Shown here piece after piece: positions 5,325 to 5,462 of a stretch of DNA of 5,462 nucleotides. The notes beneath the pieces were generated by a model, which saw only the letters and a list, made by a program, of their open reading frames with translations, made no database searches and had not been told where the DNA came from. Both the position numbers and the translations under genes were made by a program. This DNA comes from Bacteroidota bacterium (lineage in GTDB: Bacteria > Bacteroidota > Bacteroidia > Chitinophagales > LD1): NCBI GenBank assembly GCA_003165135.1, contig PLSN01000360.1:1-5462 (forward strand), read 5' to 3'. The first letter of the stretch is position 1. Every line of letters begins with the position of its first letter.

Positions 5325-5462
5325 TTATTTACACAGGCTGTTATAGGCTCTGACCATGTCCTGCCAGTTGTCATATGTATACTGTTTAGACTCTAGTCCG
5401 GCCAGCACATGAGGACAGGTGGCAAAAACTTCTTTCATGGTTTTTTTAAACCCAATTCTTTT
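5325..5462 (-). CDS. C-terminal end of an unrecognised protein (partial)
   Basis: A minus-strand frame is open from the right window edge to a TAA at 5325-5327 and encodes 45 residues, beginning KRIGFKKTMKEVFATCPHVL and ending NWQDMVRAYNSLCK. An internal ATG at 5436-5438 would give only 37 residues. The balanced composition, the Trp- and Tyr-rich tail YTYDNWQDMVRAY and the shared strand with the next gene suggest the real C-terminus of a larger protein rather than a chance frame. I do not recognise the family. The amphipathic closing helix is similar in feel to the tails of many cytosolic enzymes, such as glycosyltransferases, but no motif supports a function. The gene lies 72 bp upstream of the AsmA-like/GT51 gene, and no terminator is visible between them. 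Confidence 0.55.
   Translation of the reverse strand, partial: KRIGFKKTMKEVFATCPHVLAGLESKQYTYDNWQDMVRAYNSLCK

Noticed and set aside
5325..5333. TTATTTACA resembling a DnaA box
   Set aside because: It has two mismatches to TTATCCACA, is a single copy, and falls on the stop codon of the partial gene, with no sign of an origin.
342..5462. The five minus-strand genes as one functional operon
   Set aside because: Gaps of 58-113 bp and separate -7 boxes before at least two genes argue against a single unit, and the products share no pathway I can name.

Overview
This 5.46 kb AT-leaning window looks like chromosomal DNA of a member of the Bacteroidota, perhaps of the Chitinophaga type; that is inference. 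The signs are start codons without purine-rich ribosome binding sites, TAnnTTTG-like -7 promoter boxes directly upstream of genes, and a GT51 glycosyltransferase behind a large AsmA-like N-terminal region. Nothing looks like a phage, transposon or CRISPR locus.

Layout. At the left edge a strong intrinsic terminator (69-93) closes an unseen plus-strand unit. It is followed by a 69-residue addiction-module antitoxin (120-329) with no toxin beside it. All other genes are on the minus strand, in transcription order from right to left: the C-terminal 45 residues of an unrecognised protein running off the right edge (5325-5462); an AsmA-like/GT51 peptidoglycan glycosyltransferase (3327-5252); a membrane-anchored metallo-beta-lactamase-fold hydrolase (2414-3268); a DesA-type fatty acid desaturase (1263-2300); and an alpha/beta-hydrolase with the full residue set of an epoxide hydrolase (342-1190). 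The hydrolase and the antitoxin converge with only 12 bp between them.

The gaps on the minus strand are 72, 58, 113 and 72 bp. Good -7 boxes precede the glycosyltransferase and the desaturase, so the genes look like neighbours under separate control rather than one tight operon. A loose envelope and lipid theme links three of them (glycan polymerisation, a membrane-anchored hydrolase, acyl-chain desaturation), but no shared pathway is evident.

No clearly new multi-gene system is present. The points most worth a second look are the AsmA-like/GT51 architecture, the toxin-less antitoxin, a dispersed palindromic repeat that creates a false N-terminal extension on the epoxide hydrolase frame, a probable leaderless promoter at the glycosyltransferase, paired 9-bp repeats upstream of the desaturase, and a perfect Shine-Dalgarno sequence with no ATG behind it in the gap before the MBL gene.
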